Shown here: in pieces, positions 26,119 to 34,671 of the stretch | Position numbering within the stretch: position 1 is the stretch's first letter | Layout: every line of letters starts with the position of its first letter | Assembly (NCBI RefSeq): GCF_026810445.1 | Contig: NZ_CP113949.1 | Span: 2,108,001 to 2,172,000 of the forward strand | Reading direction: 5' to 3' | Origin: Pseudomonas sp. BSw22131 | GTDB lineage: Bacteria; Pseudomonadota; Gammaproteobacteria; Pseudomonadales; Pseudomonadaceae | Length of the DNA stretch: 64,000 nucleotides | Program-made: the position numbers and the translations under genes | Notes under the pieces: model-generated | Told to the model about the DNA's origin: nothing | Seen by the model: only the letters and a program-made list of their open reading frames with translations | Database searches by the model: none

Positions 26119-26141
26119 AAGCCCGCTGGGGCGGCGGGCTT
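26119..26141 (-). terminator. Rho-independent terminator of the ABC exporter gene
   Basis: AAGCCCGC and GCGGGCTT form an 8-bp GC-rich stem. Read on the minus strand it runs into a row of T residues (the AAAAAA at 26115-26120 on plus), about 140 bases after the exporter stop. It may also act on the plus-strand small gene, although the plus side lacks a T-run. Confidence 0.8.
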
Positions 26142-26276
26142 AAAGAGAATCAAAAGGAGTAAAAGGACTTTGCGCCCCATGGCGTGAATATTTTGTGAAA
26201 CGGCTATTGAAAATGATTCGCCTTTGCTCCGTCCGATGAACGGCTATTTCATCACCCGATTCGTCGCCTCGGCAGG

Positions 26277-28088
26277 TTAGCGGTAACCCCGCGCCTGAAG
26301 GTCGAACAGCTGCGCATAGCGACCCGCCTGGTCCATCAGGCTGGCGTGATCACCACGTTCCAGAATGCGTCCCTGATCCAGCACGACGATGTGTTCGGCG
26401 TTGCGCACGCTGGAGAAACGGTGCGAGATCAGCAGGCTCATGCGCCCCTGCGCGTACTCGCGAAAGTGCTCGAACACCGCAGCTTCGGCGCCCGCGTCCA
26501 GCGCGGCGGTGGGCTCGTCGAGGATCAGGATGTCGGCCTCGCGCCGCATGTACGCCCGCGACAGGGCAATTTTTTGCCATTGGCCTCCAGACAGCTCCTG
26601 CCCGCCGGCAAACCATTTGCCGAGCTGCGTTTTGTAGCCGTTGTCCAGACGCTCGATGAAACCGGATGCCATCCCTTGCGCCGCAGCTTCTCGCCAGCGC
26701 GTTTCATCGTCGAAAGCTTGCACATCACCGACACCAAGGTTTTCACCGACCTTCATCTGGTAGCGCAGGTAATCCTGAAAAATCACCCCGATGCGCCGGT
26801 GCAGCGTGTTCTGGTCCCAGTCCTGGAGGTCGCTGCCATCCAGCAGGATGCGGCCCTCGCTGGGGACGTACAGCCGCGTGAGCAGCTTGATCAGAGTGGT
26901 TTTGCCCGAGCCGTTTTCGCCGACCAGCGCCAGGCTCTGGCCCGGCTTGAGGTGCAGGTCGATGGCGCGCAATACCGGGTTCGAAGCGCCGGGGTAGGTA
27001 AAGCCGACACCTTCGAAACGCAGCCCGTCGCCAGGTTGTTCGCCGCGCGTGAGATGGCCGGTTTCGGCTTTGACCGGCTGGCCCAGGTATTCATACAGAT
27101 GGGTCAGGTACAGTCCGTCTTCATACAGGCCGCCAATGGCGCTGAGGCTGGAGCTGATTGCCGCCTGGCCCTGCTTGAACAGCACCAGGTACATGGTCAT
27201 CTGACCCAGAGTGGTGTTGCCGTTGACCGTGTCGAGCACGACCCAGGCATACGCCAGGTAAAACCCAAGGGTGCCCAGCAACCCGAGCGCAAAGCCCCAG
27301 CCGTCACGACGCAGCGTCAATCGACGGTCTTCGGCATACAGCCGCGTGAAGGTTTCGCGATAGCGGTTGAGCAACAGCGGTGCGAAGCCAAACAGCCGAA
27401 CCTCCTTGATATGCGCTTCTTGCGAAAGCAGGGCTTCGATGTAGTTCTGCTGGCGCGTTTCCGGCGCGCGGCGGGTGAAAAGCCGGAAGGCGTCACCGGA
27501 AAAATGCGTTTCGGAAAAGAACACCGGTAACGCGCCGACTACCAGAATCGCCAGCGCCCACGGCGAGAAGTGCACCAGCAGTACGGCAAAGCTCACCAGC
27601 GAGATGAGGTTCTGCACCAGCCCCAGCGACTTGATCACCAGCCCCAGCGGCCGCGTTGAGGCGTCGCGCCGCACGCGCACCAGCTTGTCGTAGAAGTCCG
27701 AGTCCTCAAATTGCAGCAACGACAAAGTCTGAGCCTTCTCCAGGATCAGCAGATTGACCTTCTGCCCCAGTTGCACCCGCAGCAGCGATTGCTGGACTGA
27801 CAATGCCCGTTGCGCCGCCGCCAGCATCGCCAGCACGCCTGCTTCGGCGACCACGAAACGCAGCACCGGCCACAGGGGCGCCACACCTTGCGCTGCGTGT
27901 ACCTGCATGCCTTCCAGTACGGCATCGACAATACGTTGGCCAAGCCAGGCTGCCAGTGCGGGCAGCAGCCCTGCGACCAGTGTCGCGACGATCAGGCCGA
28001 TAAACAGCCCTCTGGACGTACTCCAGACCAGACCGAGCGCACGGCGGGTCTGGTCAAGAAACGCCCGCAGGCGGGTGAAAGACTTCAT
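26277..28088 (-). CDS. ABC exporter, fused permease-ATPase
   Basis: A 603-residue half-transporter. The N-terminal half has about six membrane helices (from LFIGLIVATLVAGLLPALA onward); the C-terminal half is a nucleotide-binding domain with Walker A (GENGSGKTT), Q-loop (IFQDY), signature (ELSGGQWQ), Walker B (ILILDEPTAALD) and switch region (SHRFSSVRNAE). The signature ends QW rather than the usual QR, and a long Y-rich insert (QDYLRYQMKVGENLG) follows the Q-loop, as in peptide- or bacteriocin-type exporters. It works as a homodimer. No substrate or maturation genes are adjacent, so the cargo is unknown. Confidence 0.9.
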   Translation of the reverse strand: MKSFTRLRAFLDQTRRALGLVWSTSRGLFIGLIVATLVAGLLPALAAWLGQRIVDAVLEGMQVHAAQGVAPLWPVLRFVVAEAGVLAMLAAAQRALSVQQSLLRVQLGQKVNLLILEKAQTLSLLQFEDSDFYDKLVRVRRDASTRPLGLVIKSLGLVQNLISLVSFAVLLVHFSPWALAILVVGALPVFFSETHFSGDAFRLFTRRAPETRQQNYIEALLSQEAHIKEVRLFGFAPLLLNRYRETFTRLYAEDRRLTLRRDGWGFALGLLGTLGFYLAYAWVVLDTVNGNTTLGQMTMYLVLFKQGQAAISSSLSAIGGLYEDGLYLTHLYEYLGQPVKAETGHLTRGEQPGDGLRFEGVGFTYPGASNPVLRAIDLHLKPGQSLALVGENGSGKTTLIKLLTRLYVPSEGRILLDGSDLQDWDQNTLHRRIGVIFQDYLRYQMKVGENLGVGDVQAFDDETRWREAAAQGMASGFIERLDNGYKTQLGKWFAGGQELSGGQWQKIALSRAYMRREADILILDEPTAALDAGAEAAVFEHFREYAQGRMSLLISHRFSSVRNAEHIVVLDQGRILERGDHASLMDQAGRYAQLFDLQARGYR

Positions 28089-28221
28089 GTGTCAACAGGC
28101 TCCGGGGACGATCATGCGCAGCCTTAGTGGGCCTGGCAAAAAACGGAAGCGGCGGTATTGGCGCGTTCCGGTGAAACATTGGGACACATCATCGCCGGTT
28201 TCGATCCTGCACGTCAGCCTG

Positions 28222-28662
28222 TCAAGTCGCCCAGCCCAGCGTAATGGCCGTCAGCACCAGATAACGAAAGCCTTTGGCAAGCGTGACGATCAGCAGGAAT
28301 CGCCAGAAAGGTTCGCGCATCACGCCTGCGACCAGGGTGATCGGGTCGCCGATGACGGGCACCCAACTGAGCAGGAGCGCCCAGCGGCCGAAGCGTTGAT
28401 AGTGTCGTTGGGCCTTATCCAGATGGCGTTCGCTGACCGGAAACCAGCGTCTGTGCCGAAAGCGCTCTATTGAGCGCCCCAGATACCAGTTGAACACGCT
28501 GCCCAGGACATTCCCCGCCGTGGCCGTCAGCAACAGCAGCGCAGTGGCGTAGCGCTCCGAAAGCAGCATGCCGACCAGCACGGCCTCCGATTGCAGCGGC
28601 AGCAGCGTGGCGGCGCCGAACGCCACGGCAAAAAGTCCCAGATAGCTGGTCAGTTCGAACAC
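28222..28662 (-). CDS. YqaA-type small SNARE-associated/DedA-like membrane protein
   Basis: A 146-residue polytopic membrane protein related to E. coli YqaA: SEAVLVGMLLSERY, TATAGNVLGSVFNWYLGR, LDKAQRHYQRFGRWALLLSWVPVIGDP and GVMREPFWRFL match its pattern. The GTG at 28662 fits the length of YqaA and has AGAG upstream; the in-frame ATG further out would add about 50 residues of non-membrane sequence with no family counterpart. DedA-superfamily proteins help with lipid flipping and membrane potential; YqaA itself is uncharacterised. It stands alone on the minus strand, divergent from the SleB-type gene. Confidence 0.82.
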   Translation of the reverse strand: MFELTSYLGLFAVAFGAATLLPLQSEAVLVGMLLSERYATALLLLTATAGNVLGSVFNWYLGRSIERFRHRRWFPVSERHLDKAQRHYQRFGRWALLLSWVPVIGDPITLVAGVMREPFWRFLLIVTLAKGFRYLVLTAITLGWAT

Positions 28663-28846
28663 AGTGATCTCTCGCAAGCGGAAGTCGAGCGTGTGCCAGA
28701 CCTGCGGCGCTGGCATGGACGAGCAAGGCGCGCATCTTATCCCGGGCGTGACCTGCATGTTCAAGGTGGCGTTGTGGTGAGTCTCCAATTGCCGACACCA
28801 CCACTCAGGCTGCATCATTCGGGCGGGTTTTTATTCAGGGTCGATC

Positions 28847-29479
28847 ATGCGCGCCATACACGCTCCAATTTGCCTCGCTTTCTGTTTCGCCATTGCGTTA
28901 CTCAGCCCTCCAGCCGTCGCCGCTGACCAGCAGCAAGTGTCTGAAATTGCTGTCGACAAGGCGCACGTGCTGGAACAAAAAGCGGCGGTCAACGACACGC
29001 AGACGCCGCCCGCAAAATCCCAGAAGCTCACCAAAACCGAAGTGCAGGCTGTCGATCCAGTGGGCGAAGCGCCGGTGGATGATGCGCTGACGTGCCTGGC
29101 ACGCACCATTTACTGGGAAGCAAAGGGCGGCAAGCCTGCGGACATGGAGGCTGTGGCCAATGTGGTGCTTAACCGGTTGGGGCATGACGGATTTCCCGAC
29201 ACGGTCTGTGCGGTCGTCAAGGAAGGATCAGAGAAAAAGCGCTGCCAGTTTTCATGGTGGTGCGACGGTCGTCCGGACGATGTGCAGGAGGAACGCCGCT
29301 ACGACGTTGCCAAGGAGATCGCGCGCAAGGCGCTCAACCAGCAATTGGCTGATCACACCCGGGGCGCGATGTATTTCCATGATCGCAACGTCTCGCCTGT
29401 GTGGGGCAGGCAATACCTGAAGACCGCTGAGACCGGCGAGTTTCTGTTCTACAAACCCCGTAACGGGGACGCTAAGTAG
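28847..29479 (+). CDS. SleB-type cell wall hydrolase
   Basis: A 210-residue secreted protein with a clear signal peptide (1-25, ending AVA). A low-complexity linker (about 30-75) leads into a hydrolase domain (about 80-205): LARTIYWEAKGGKPADMEAVANVVLNR contains the catalytic glutamate of the SleB fold, and QFSWWCDG is the second conserved block. SleB enzymes are lytic transglycosylases first found in spore germination; in non-sporing Gram-negatives they remodel peptidoglycan. A cysteine pair (C83, C119 region) may form a periplasmic disulfide. Transcribed alone, convergent with the dienelactone hydrolase gene. Confidence 0.87.
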   Translation: MRAIHAPICLAFCFAIALLSPPAVAADQQQVSEIAVDKAHVLEQKAAVNDTQTPPAKSQKLTKTEVQAVDPVGEAPVDDALTCLARTIYWEAKGGKPADMEAVANVVLNRLGHDGFPDTVCAVVKEGSEKKRCQFSWWCDGRPDDVQEERRYDVAKEIARKALNQQLADHTRGAMYFHDRNVSPVWGRQYLKTAETGEFLFYKPRNGDAK

Positions 29480-29489
29480 GCCCCGTTAC
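29460..29489. terminator. Hairpin spanning the stop of the SleB-type gene
   Basis: GTAACGGGG and CCCCGTTAC are a perfect 9-bp stem; the loop contains the TAG stop codon. It sits in the 18-base gap between converging genes and could end both transcripts. Confidence 0.55.
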
Positions 29490-29497
29490 CTAGCGGC

Positions 29498-30385
29498 TCA
29501 GACCAGATAACGTTTAAACCAGTCCAGTGTCCGCTCCCAGGCAAGCGTTGCAGCGGCTTCGTCATAACGCGGCGTCGAGTCGTTGTGAAAACCGTGGTTG
29601 GCGCCGGGGTAGATATAGGCCTCGTAGGTTTTGCCCGCAGCCTTAAGCGCCTGCTCGTAAGCGGGCCAGCCCTCGTTGATGCTTTTGTCCAGCTCGCCGT
29701 AATGCAGCAACAGCGGCGCCTTGATCCGTGCGACGTCTTCGGCTTTTGGCTGGCGTCCGTAAAACGGTACCGCTGCGGCAAGCTCCGGGTACGCCACGGC
29801 CGCTGCGTTGGAAACACCGCCGCCGTAGCAGAAGCCGGTGATACCGACTTTTCCGGTGCTGGCGTCGTGGTTCATCAGCCATTCGATGCCGGCAAAGAAG
29901 TCGTTCATCAGTTTGGTCGGGTCGACTGTCTGTTGCAGCTCGCGGCCTTTGTCATCGTTGCCGGGATAACCGCCCACCGAGGTCAGGCCGTCAGGGGCAA
30001 GCGCGATGTAGCCGGCCTTGCCCAGTCGTCGTGCCACGTCTTCGATGTAGGGATTGAGCCCCCGGTTTTCGTGCACCACGACCACCCCCGGCAACTTGCC
30101 GCTGGCTTTGGCCGGTTGTACGCGGTACGCCCGCACGGTGCCGTTGCCTTTGGGCGAGGGGTAGGTGATGTACTCGGCGATGATGTCCGGGTCGGTGAAG
30201 GAGACTTGTTCGGCCAGCGCGTAATTGGGGCTCAGCGACGTGAGCATCGCGGAGGCCGTGAGGCCGCACAAGGTGAACGCGGCCGCACGGTCGAGAAATT
30301 CTCGCCGGTTGATCCGGCCATGGGCGTAATAGTCATACAGTTCGAGCAGTTCGGGAGCGAAGTCTTTGGCGGTGAGGCGGGTCAT
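29498..30385 (-). CDS. Dienelactone hydrolase-family esterase
   Basis: A 295-residue alpha/beta hydrolase. The N-terminus holds an [11 protein letters not shown] stretch followed by a hydrophobic segment ending NYALA, typical of the exported Pseudomonas members and Tat-like in form. The catalytic triad of the family is visible: nucleophile in GFCYGGG (cysteine, as in dienelactone hydrolases), aspartate around YGELDKS, and histidine in GANHGFHND. Such enzymes hydrolyse enol lactones; here no aromatic-degradation genes accompany it, so the substrate is open. AAAGGACG precedes the ATG at 30385. Confidence 0.88.
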   Translation of the reverse strand: MTRLTAKDFAPELLELYDYYAHGRINRREFLDRAAAFTLCGLTASAMLTSLSPNYALAEQVSFTDPDIIAEYITYPSPKGNGTVRAYRVQPAKASGKLPGVVVVHENRGLNPYIEDVARRLGKAGYIALAPDGLTSVGGYPGNDDKGRELQQTVDPTKLMNDFFAGIEWLMNHDASTGKVGITGFCYGGGVSNAAAVAYPELAAAVPFYGRQPKAEDVARIKAPLLLHYGELDKSINEGWPAYEQALKAAGKTYEAYIYPGANHGFHNDSTPRYDEAAATLAWERTLDWFKRYLV

Positions 30386-30533
30386 CGTTACGTCCTTTCT
30401 GTCCGTTGGGGCGGTGCCGCTGTCAGCGCTGCGATGTGCGCGCCTTTGGACATTAGGCAGGATCGGGCCACTGCGCAATTTGTGTCGCGCAAAATATCAG
30501 GGCTCCACTGCTCAGTCTTGTCGGGACGTCCCC

Positions 30534-31403
30534 TCACGGCATCCGCGCGCGCAGTTGCGCCACCACCCGCTCGGCGCGGCTGGACAACGGCCATTCGGCG
30601 CGATGGATCAGCCACAACGTGTCGATCACTGGTGCGCCGCATTCGATCACCTGGATTTCATCCTGCCGCGCGAACGCCTGACGTGCATAACGCGGCAGCA
30701 CCGTGAAACCGAGCCCGCGTGCCACCGGCTCGACGATCAGGCCGACCTGGTTGCTGAACCCGTGGACGGCAATGGTGCGAATGCCCGGAGCTCCCGGAAA
30801 ACGCCGGCTCAACAAACGGTTTGCCATCGCCTTGCCGTCCGGATGATCGATGAAGCCAAGCCGTTCGAGGTCCGCCCATTCATGAATCGGCGGGCCGGCC
30901 GGGATCACCAGTTCCAGCGGCTCTTCGGCAAACAGGCTGGCGTGCAGGCGTGGATCATCGGGTTTGAGGCTCACCAGCCCCAGCTCGTAGTGATTGTTCA
31001 GCACCGCTTCGAGCACTTCATTGCAAGGCGCGAACCGATGGCGCACCACGAGGCCGGGGTTGGCCTGCTGCACGTCGAGCAGCAGCGGATACAGCATCAG
31101 CCCGATGCTGCCGGGGCTGATCAGACTGATCACTCCGCGTTCGTCGTCAGTTTCATCAATGCGCGATTGCAAGCGCTGCGAAGCACGGCTGACCTCACCG
31201 CAATAGTCCAGCAACGCAATGCCGGCCGGAGTCATTTCCAGTTGTCGGGGTCTGCGTATCAGCAGTGGCCCGAGCTGGTCTTCGAGGTGCCTGATGTGCT
31301 GACTTACGGCCGCCTGAGTCAGGCCAAGGCGTTCGGCGGTCCGGGTGAAATGGCGCAGATCGGCCAAGGTTTCAAACGTGCGCAGCCACATGGGATTTAA
31401 CAT
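30534..31403 (-). CDS. LysR-family regulator divergent from xenA
   Basis: A 289-residue regulator with an N-terminal winged helix-turn-helix (about 4-63: FETLADLRHFTRTAERLGLTQAAVSQHI) and a C-terminal periplasmic-binding-protein-like effector domain (about 90-289). It is transcribed away from the xenobiotic reductase A gene with about 180 bases between the starts, the usual LysR layout, so it is a good candidate regulator of xenA. A T-N11-A site overlaps its own start codon. The inducer is unknown. Confidence 0.88.
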   Translation of the reverse strand: MLNPMWLRTFETLADLRHFTRTAERLGLTQAAVSQHIRHLEDQLGPLLIRRPRQLEMTPAGIALLDYCGEVSRASQRLQSRIDETDDERGVISLISPGSIGLMLYPLLLDVQQANPGLVVRHRFAPCNEVLEAVLNNHYELGLVSLKPDDPRLHASLFAEEPLELVIPAGPPIHEWADLERLGFIDHPDGKAMANRLLSRRFPGAPGIRTIAVHGFSNQVGLIVEPVARGLGFTVLPRYARQAFARQDEIQVIECGAPVIDTLWLIHRAEWPLSSRAERVVAQLRARMP

Positions 31404-31416
31404 AAGGAATTCTTAT
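31402..31416. promoter_or_regulatory. Candidate LysR box
   Basis: ATAAG-N5-CTTAT contains the T-N11-A pattern of LysR sites. It overlaps the first bases of the LysR gene, so binding there would repress the regulator's own expression. It is about 170 bases from xenA, somewhat far for direct activation. Confidence 0.3.
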
Positions 31417-31585
31417 CGCCTTGATAATGATGGCGTGGTTTTAATTATAGTGGCGCGCGGGTAGGCTTCGCCGCAACCTGGATTTAGGGTCGCGAGCCAT
31501 CGTTTCGAGAGAAGGGCGGTTTGCTTCAGTCTGCCGCAGTGCTGGCCAAGTCTTCTAAATCCATTCCCCTGTTTGAGGATTTCCA

Positions 31586-32683
31586 ATGTCCGCGTTGTTT
31601 TCACCGTTCAGCCTGAAAGACGTCACCCTGCGCAATCGTATCGCTGTGCCGCCTATGTGCCAGTACAGCGCAATCGATGGCGTGACCAATGATTGGCACC
31701 ACGCCCACTACACCAGCATTGCCCGAGGTGGCGCCGGACTGGTGATCGTCGAAGCGACGGCGGTTTCTCCTGAAGGCCGTATCACGCCAGGCTGCACAGG
31801 CCTCTGGAACGACCATCAGGCTGAAGGCATGGCGATGATCGCTGCCTCGATCAAGGCCAGCGGTGCAGTCCCCGGCATCCAGATCGCGCACGCCGGGCGC
31901 AAGGCCAGCGCCAACCGTCCGTGGGAAGGCGATGACCATATTCCTGAGTCTGATCCGCGCAGCTGGCAAACCCTGGCGCCGTCAGCCATCGCCTTTGGCG
32001 CGAACCTGCCGCAGCTGCCCAAAGCGATGGAGCTTGCTGACATCGAGCGGGTCAAGGGTGACTTCGTGGCGGCCGCTCGCCGCGCCCGTGACGCTGGCTT
32101 CGAATGGCTCGAACTGCACTTTGCTCACGGTTATCTGGCGCAGAGTTTTTTCTCGGCGCACTCCAACCAGCGCGACGACCAGTACGGCGGCGATTTTGCC
32201 GGACGCAGCCGTTTTCTCGTGGAAACGCTGGCGGCGGTGCGTGAGGTCTGGCCGGAGAATCTGCCGCTGACCGCGCGTTTCGGGGTGATCGAGTATGACG
32301 GTCGTGATGAAGAGACGCTGGTCGAGTCCATCGAGATCACCAAGGCGTTCCGTCAGGGTGGGCTGGACATGCTCAATGTGAGCGTCGGTTTCACGATCCC
32401 GGAAACCAACATCCCGTGGGGCGGTGCCTTCCTGGCTCCGATTGCCCAGCGAGTGCGAGAAGAAGCGCAATTGCCGGTCGCATCCTCTTGGGGTATCGAC
32501 GCGCCGGCCGAAGCCGAACGCGTGATCGCCGAAGGGCAGATGGACCTGGTGATGGTCGGCCGCGCGCACCTGGCCAACCCGCACTGGCCGATGCACGCCG
32601 CACAACAATTGCATATCGACAAACCCACCTGGGTACTGCCAGCGCCTTACGCGCATTGGCTTGAGCGCTATCGCACCAACTGA
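31586..32683 (+). CDS. xenA: Xenobiotic reductase A (old yellow enzyme, YqjM class)
   Basis: A 365-residue FMN enzyme reducing enones, coumarin-like compounds and nitro explosives with NADPH. The PPMCQYSA motif near residue 25 carries the cysteine that tunes the flavin in XenA and YqjM. HFAHGYLAQSFFSAHSNQRDD (starting near 178) carries the substrate-binding histidine pair, and the C-terminal PYAHWLERYR matches XenA, where an aromatic residue reaches the partner active site. This class differs from the NemA/XenB-type enzyme at 15204-16292, so the window carries both kinds. A divergent LysR gene probably controls it. Confidence 0.92.
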   Translation: MSALFSPFSLKDVTLRNRIAVPPMCQYSAIDGVTNDWHHAHYTSIARGGAGLVIVEATAVSPEGRITPGCTGLWNDHQAEGMAMIAASIKASGAVPGIQIAHAGRKASANRPWEGDDHIPESDPRSWQTLAPSAIAFGANLPQLPKAMELADIERVKGDFVAAARRARDAGFEWLELHFAHGYLAQSFFSAHSNQRDDQYGGDFAGRSRFLVETLAAVREVWPENLPLTARFGVIEYDGRDEETLVESIEITKAFRQGGLDMLNVSVGFTIPETNIPWGGAFLAPIAQRVREEAQLPVASSWGIDAPAEAERVIAEGQMDLVMVGRAHLANPHWPMHAAQQLHIDKPTWVLPAPYAHWLERYRTN

Positions 32684-32712
32684 TCCGATTGCCCCTGACT
32701 GCGCCTGGGTTC

Positions 32713-32734
32713 TGTAGGCGCGAATTCATTCGCG
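32713..32734. repeat. Short dispersed palindrome, copy 2
   Basis: TGTAGGCGCGAATTCATTCGCG differs at two positions from the copy at 6662-6683 and at three from that at 54168-54189. Located between xenA and the copper-handling genes. Confidence 0.65.
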
Positions 32735-32840
32735 CAGTGCCGGTGCAGCCTACGGTAATCAGTCCCTGTGCCATTTAGTCGCAGGGTTTCGGTCGCATGC
32801 GGCGTGTTCCTCGCGCCCTGCGATGTTAAATTCTTCGCCC

Positions 32841-33227
32841 ATGAAATTCGTTCGAACTCACCAATCGCTCATTGCCTGGATGCTGTACGGCTTCATCCTG
32901 TTCAATGGGCTTGCGTGCAGCGTCAGCCATGGACAAATGCTCGGTGCGTTTTCCAGGGCGGTGCCGTCGGACATCTGCGGGCCGCACGCAGCCCCGCAGG
33001 CTCACGCTGATAGGGGCGATATGTCGGCGATGGGCGAACACGCGCTGCTCATGAAGTTGTCCATGGACAACTGCGCATTTGCCGGCACGCTGGCGCTGTC
33101 GATGGTCTTTTTCATTGCCCTCGGCTGGCTGATCCGCTTGTTGCAGCCACGACTGCACACGGTCTACAGCCTGCGCAAGCGAACGCCGCGTCATCTCTTC
33201 CCCGGCCTGCTGCCTCAGGCGCCCTGA
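32841..33227 (+). CDS. DUF2946-type membrane protein, copper-linked
   Basis: A 128-residue protein with an N-terminal membrane segment or signal (SLIAWMLYGFILFNGLACSV), a short periplasmic stretch containing HGQM, CGPHA and a second cysteine (DNCAFAG), and a membrane helix near the C-terminus (ALSMVFFIALGWLIRLL). DUF2946 proteins are repeatedly found in copper-responsive clusters; the His/Met/Cys-rich loop fits metal binding. The start at 32841 was chosen over one six codons upstream because the signal then begins MKFVRTH. It precedes SCO and PCuAC genes on the same strand, about 140 bases apart. Confidence 0.72.
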   Translation: MKFVRTHQSLIAWMLYGFILFNGLACSVSHGQMLGAFSRAVPSDICGPHAAPQAHADRGDMSAMGEHALLMKLSMDNCAFAGTLALSMVFFIALGWLIRLLQPRLHTVYSLRKRTPRHLFPGLLPQAP

Positions 33228-33368
33228 ACCTCACGCGATGACTCACCCTGTGCGCTCGTAAATGCCTGCGCCGATGCGTCTTGTGGCGTGAAGGCGCAGC
33301 GTGCTGCGAGACAAATGAGTGAATAAAACCGCGACGACAGCCTTTGTCTGCGCGAGAGGAAGTTAAAA

Positions 33369-33977
33369 ATGACTGAATTATTGACCCGTCGCCAAGTGCT
33401 TGCCGGCATGAGCGTGGTGAGCCTGGGCTTGCTGGCGGGTTGCGATGGCTCTACCAGTGCGCTGTCGTTCAAATACGGCAAAGACCTGAGCAACCAGATC
33501 CTTGGCCGCACGTTCAAGCTCAAAGACGTCAACGGTGATGTGAAACTGCTGTCGAGCTACCGAGGCCTGATGCCAATGGTGTTCTTCGGTTTCACCCAGT
33601 GCCCGGCGGTGTGCCCGACCACTTTGGCCAGGGCTGCCCAAGCCAAAAAACTGATGGGCCCGGACGGCGCCACGTTGCAGGTCATCTTCATTACGCTGGA
33701 CCCGGAGCGCGACAAGCCAGCGATGATCGATGCCTACGTCAAACAGTTCGATCCAAGCTTCGTGGCGCTGTCCGGAACCCTTGAAGAAACCGCCGCTACT
33801 GCGAAAGAATTCGGCGTGTTCTACGAAAAAATTCCCATCGGCGACACTTACACCATGTCTCACACGGCGACCAGTTTCGTCTTCGATTCCCGAGGCAATC
33901 TGCGCCTTGGCCTGTCGCCGTCCCTTTCTGCAAAACAGTGCGCAGAAGACCTGCTCACCGTCATGGAGGTCTGCTGA
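33369..33977 (+). CDS. SCO1/SenC-family copper chaperone
   Basis: A 202-residue lipoprotein-like protein: RRQVLAGMSVVSLGLLAGCDG ends in a lipobox cysteine near residue 25. The thioredoxin-like domain carries the copper ligands: FTQCPAVCPTT (CxxxC) and, near the C-terminus, YTMSHTATSFVFD with the conserved histidine. SCO proteins deliver copper or reduce cysteines for the CuA centre of cytochrome oxidase. AGAGGAAG precedes the ATG. Its stop overlaps by one base the start of the PCuAC gene, a partner in the same assembly route. Confidence 0.9.
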   Translation: MTELLTRRQVLAGMSVVSLGLLAGCDGSTSALSFKYGKDLSNQILGRTFKLKDVNGDVKLLSSYRGLMPMVFFGFTQCPAVCPTTLARAAQAKKLMGPDGATLQVIFITLDPERDKPAMIDAYVKQFDPSFVALSGTLEETAATAKEFGVFYEKIPIGDTYTMSHTATSFVFDSRGNLRLGLSPSLSAKQCAEDLLTVMEVC

Positions 33978-34456
33978 TGAGCACTTCATTGTTCAAGTTG
34001 CTGGTTCAGCCGTGTGCGCTGGTTGCGCTGCTGGGTGTGAGTGTTCAGAGCTGGGCGCAAACGACTGTCGAGGAACCCTGGGTGCGTGCGACCGTGGCGC
34101 AACAGGCGTCCACCGGCGCGTTCATGCGGATCACCTCAAGTACTGACAGCAAGCTGGTGGCGGTGAAATCCCCGGTCGCCGCGACGGTGCAGATTCACCA
34201 GTCGAGCATGCTCAACGACGTCATGAGCATGAAGGAAGTCCCCGACCTGGCGCTGCCAGCGGGTGAGGCCGTGCAGATCCAGCCAGAGGGCTATCACATC
34301 ATGTTGATCAACCTGAAAGGGCAGATCAATGCGGGCGATCAGGTGCCGCTGACGTTGATCGTCGAGAACGCCAAAGGTGAGCAAGAGTCGATTCAGGTCA
34401 ACGCAACTGCACGGGCGCTGAACGCTCCTGATCATGGCGGCATGCACATGCATTGA
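33977..34456 (+). CDS. PCuAC copper chaperone
   Basis: A 159-residue periplasmic protein with a signal peptide (1 to about 27, ending SWA). PCuAC proteins bind Cu(I) through an H(M)x10Mx21HxM motif; here HQSSMLNDVMSMKEV and, about 20 residues on, GYHIMLINL supply these ligands. An extra HGGMHMH tail could bind more metal. It receives copper and passes it to SCO or directly to the oxidase CuA site. It is translationally coupled to the SCO gene (TGATG). No TonB copper receptor follows, although one is often found next to such genes. Confidence 0.9.
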   Translation: MSTSLFKLLVQPCALVALLGVSVQSWAQTTVEEPWVRATVAQQASTGAFMRITSSTDSKLVAVKSPVAATVQIHQSSMLNDVMSMKEVPDLALPAGEAVQIQPEGYHIMLINLKGQINAGDQVPLTLIVENAKGEQESIQVNATARALNAPDHGGMHMH

Positions 34457-34493
34457 CGGCAGGGGGGCGGGAGCATCAGCCAGGGTTTTCAAG

Positions 34494-34625
34494 CTAGCGC
34501 TCCCGGCTCAGCTCCCAGATTTCCTTGGCCATGACGCCGCTTTTGTTCATCTCGCGCGGGATCGTCCAAGCCCACGGCGAGACGCTGCAGCCCGAGAGCG
34601 AGCTCAGCAACGGCAGCGTTTTTAT
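34494..34625 (-). pseudogene. Possible small lipoprotein gene with lost start codon
   Basis: On the minus strand the frame reads (I)KTLPLLSSLSGC followed by about 30 residues to a TAG. That is a short lipoprotein signal with an LSGC lipobox, but the codon where the start should be is ATA (34623-34625), not ATG. The frame extends upstream into the response regulator gene without a convincing start. The peptide is 43 residues if ATA replaced ATG. I do not recognise it. It could also be chance. Confidence 0.3.
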
Positions 34626-34671
34626 TTTTCGGCTGCCAATTTTGAGGACCTGACTGGTGAAGGCCTGAGCG

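Noticed and set aside
26346..27530. 394-codon plus-strand open frame opposite the ABC exporter
   Set aside because: It is antisense to a gene with every ABC motif intact; it has no ribosome binding site and its translation has no recognisable domain. High GC creates such long shadows.
29585..30706. 373-codon plus-strand open frame opposite the dienelactone hydrolase
   Set aside because: Covered by a clear esterase gene and the start of the LysR intergenic space; composition is that of a reversed coding strand.
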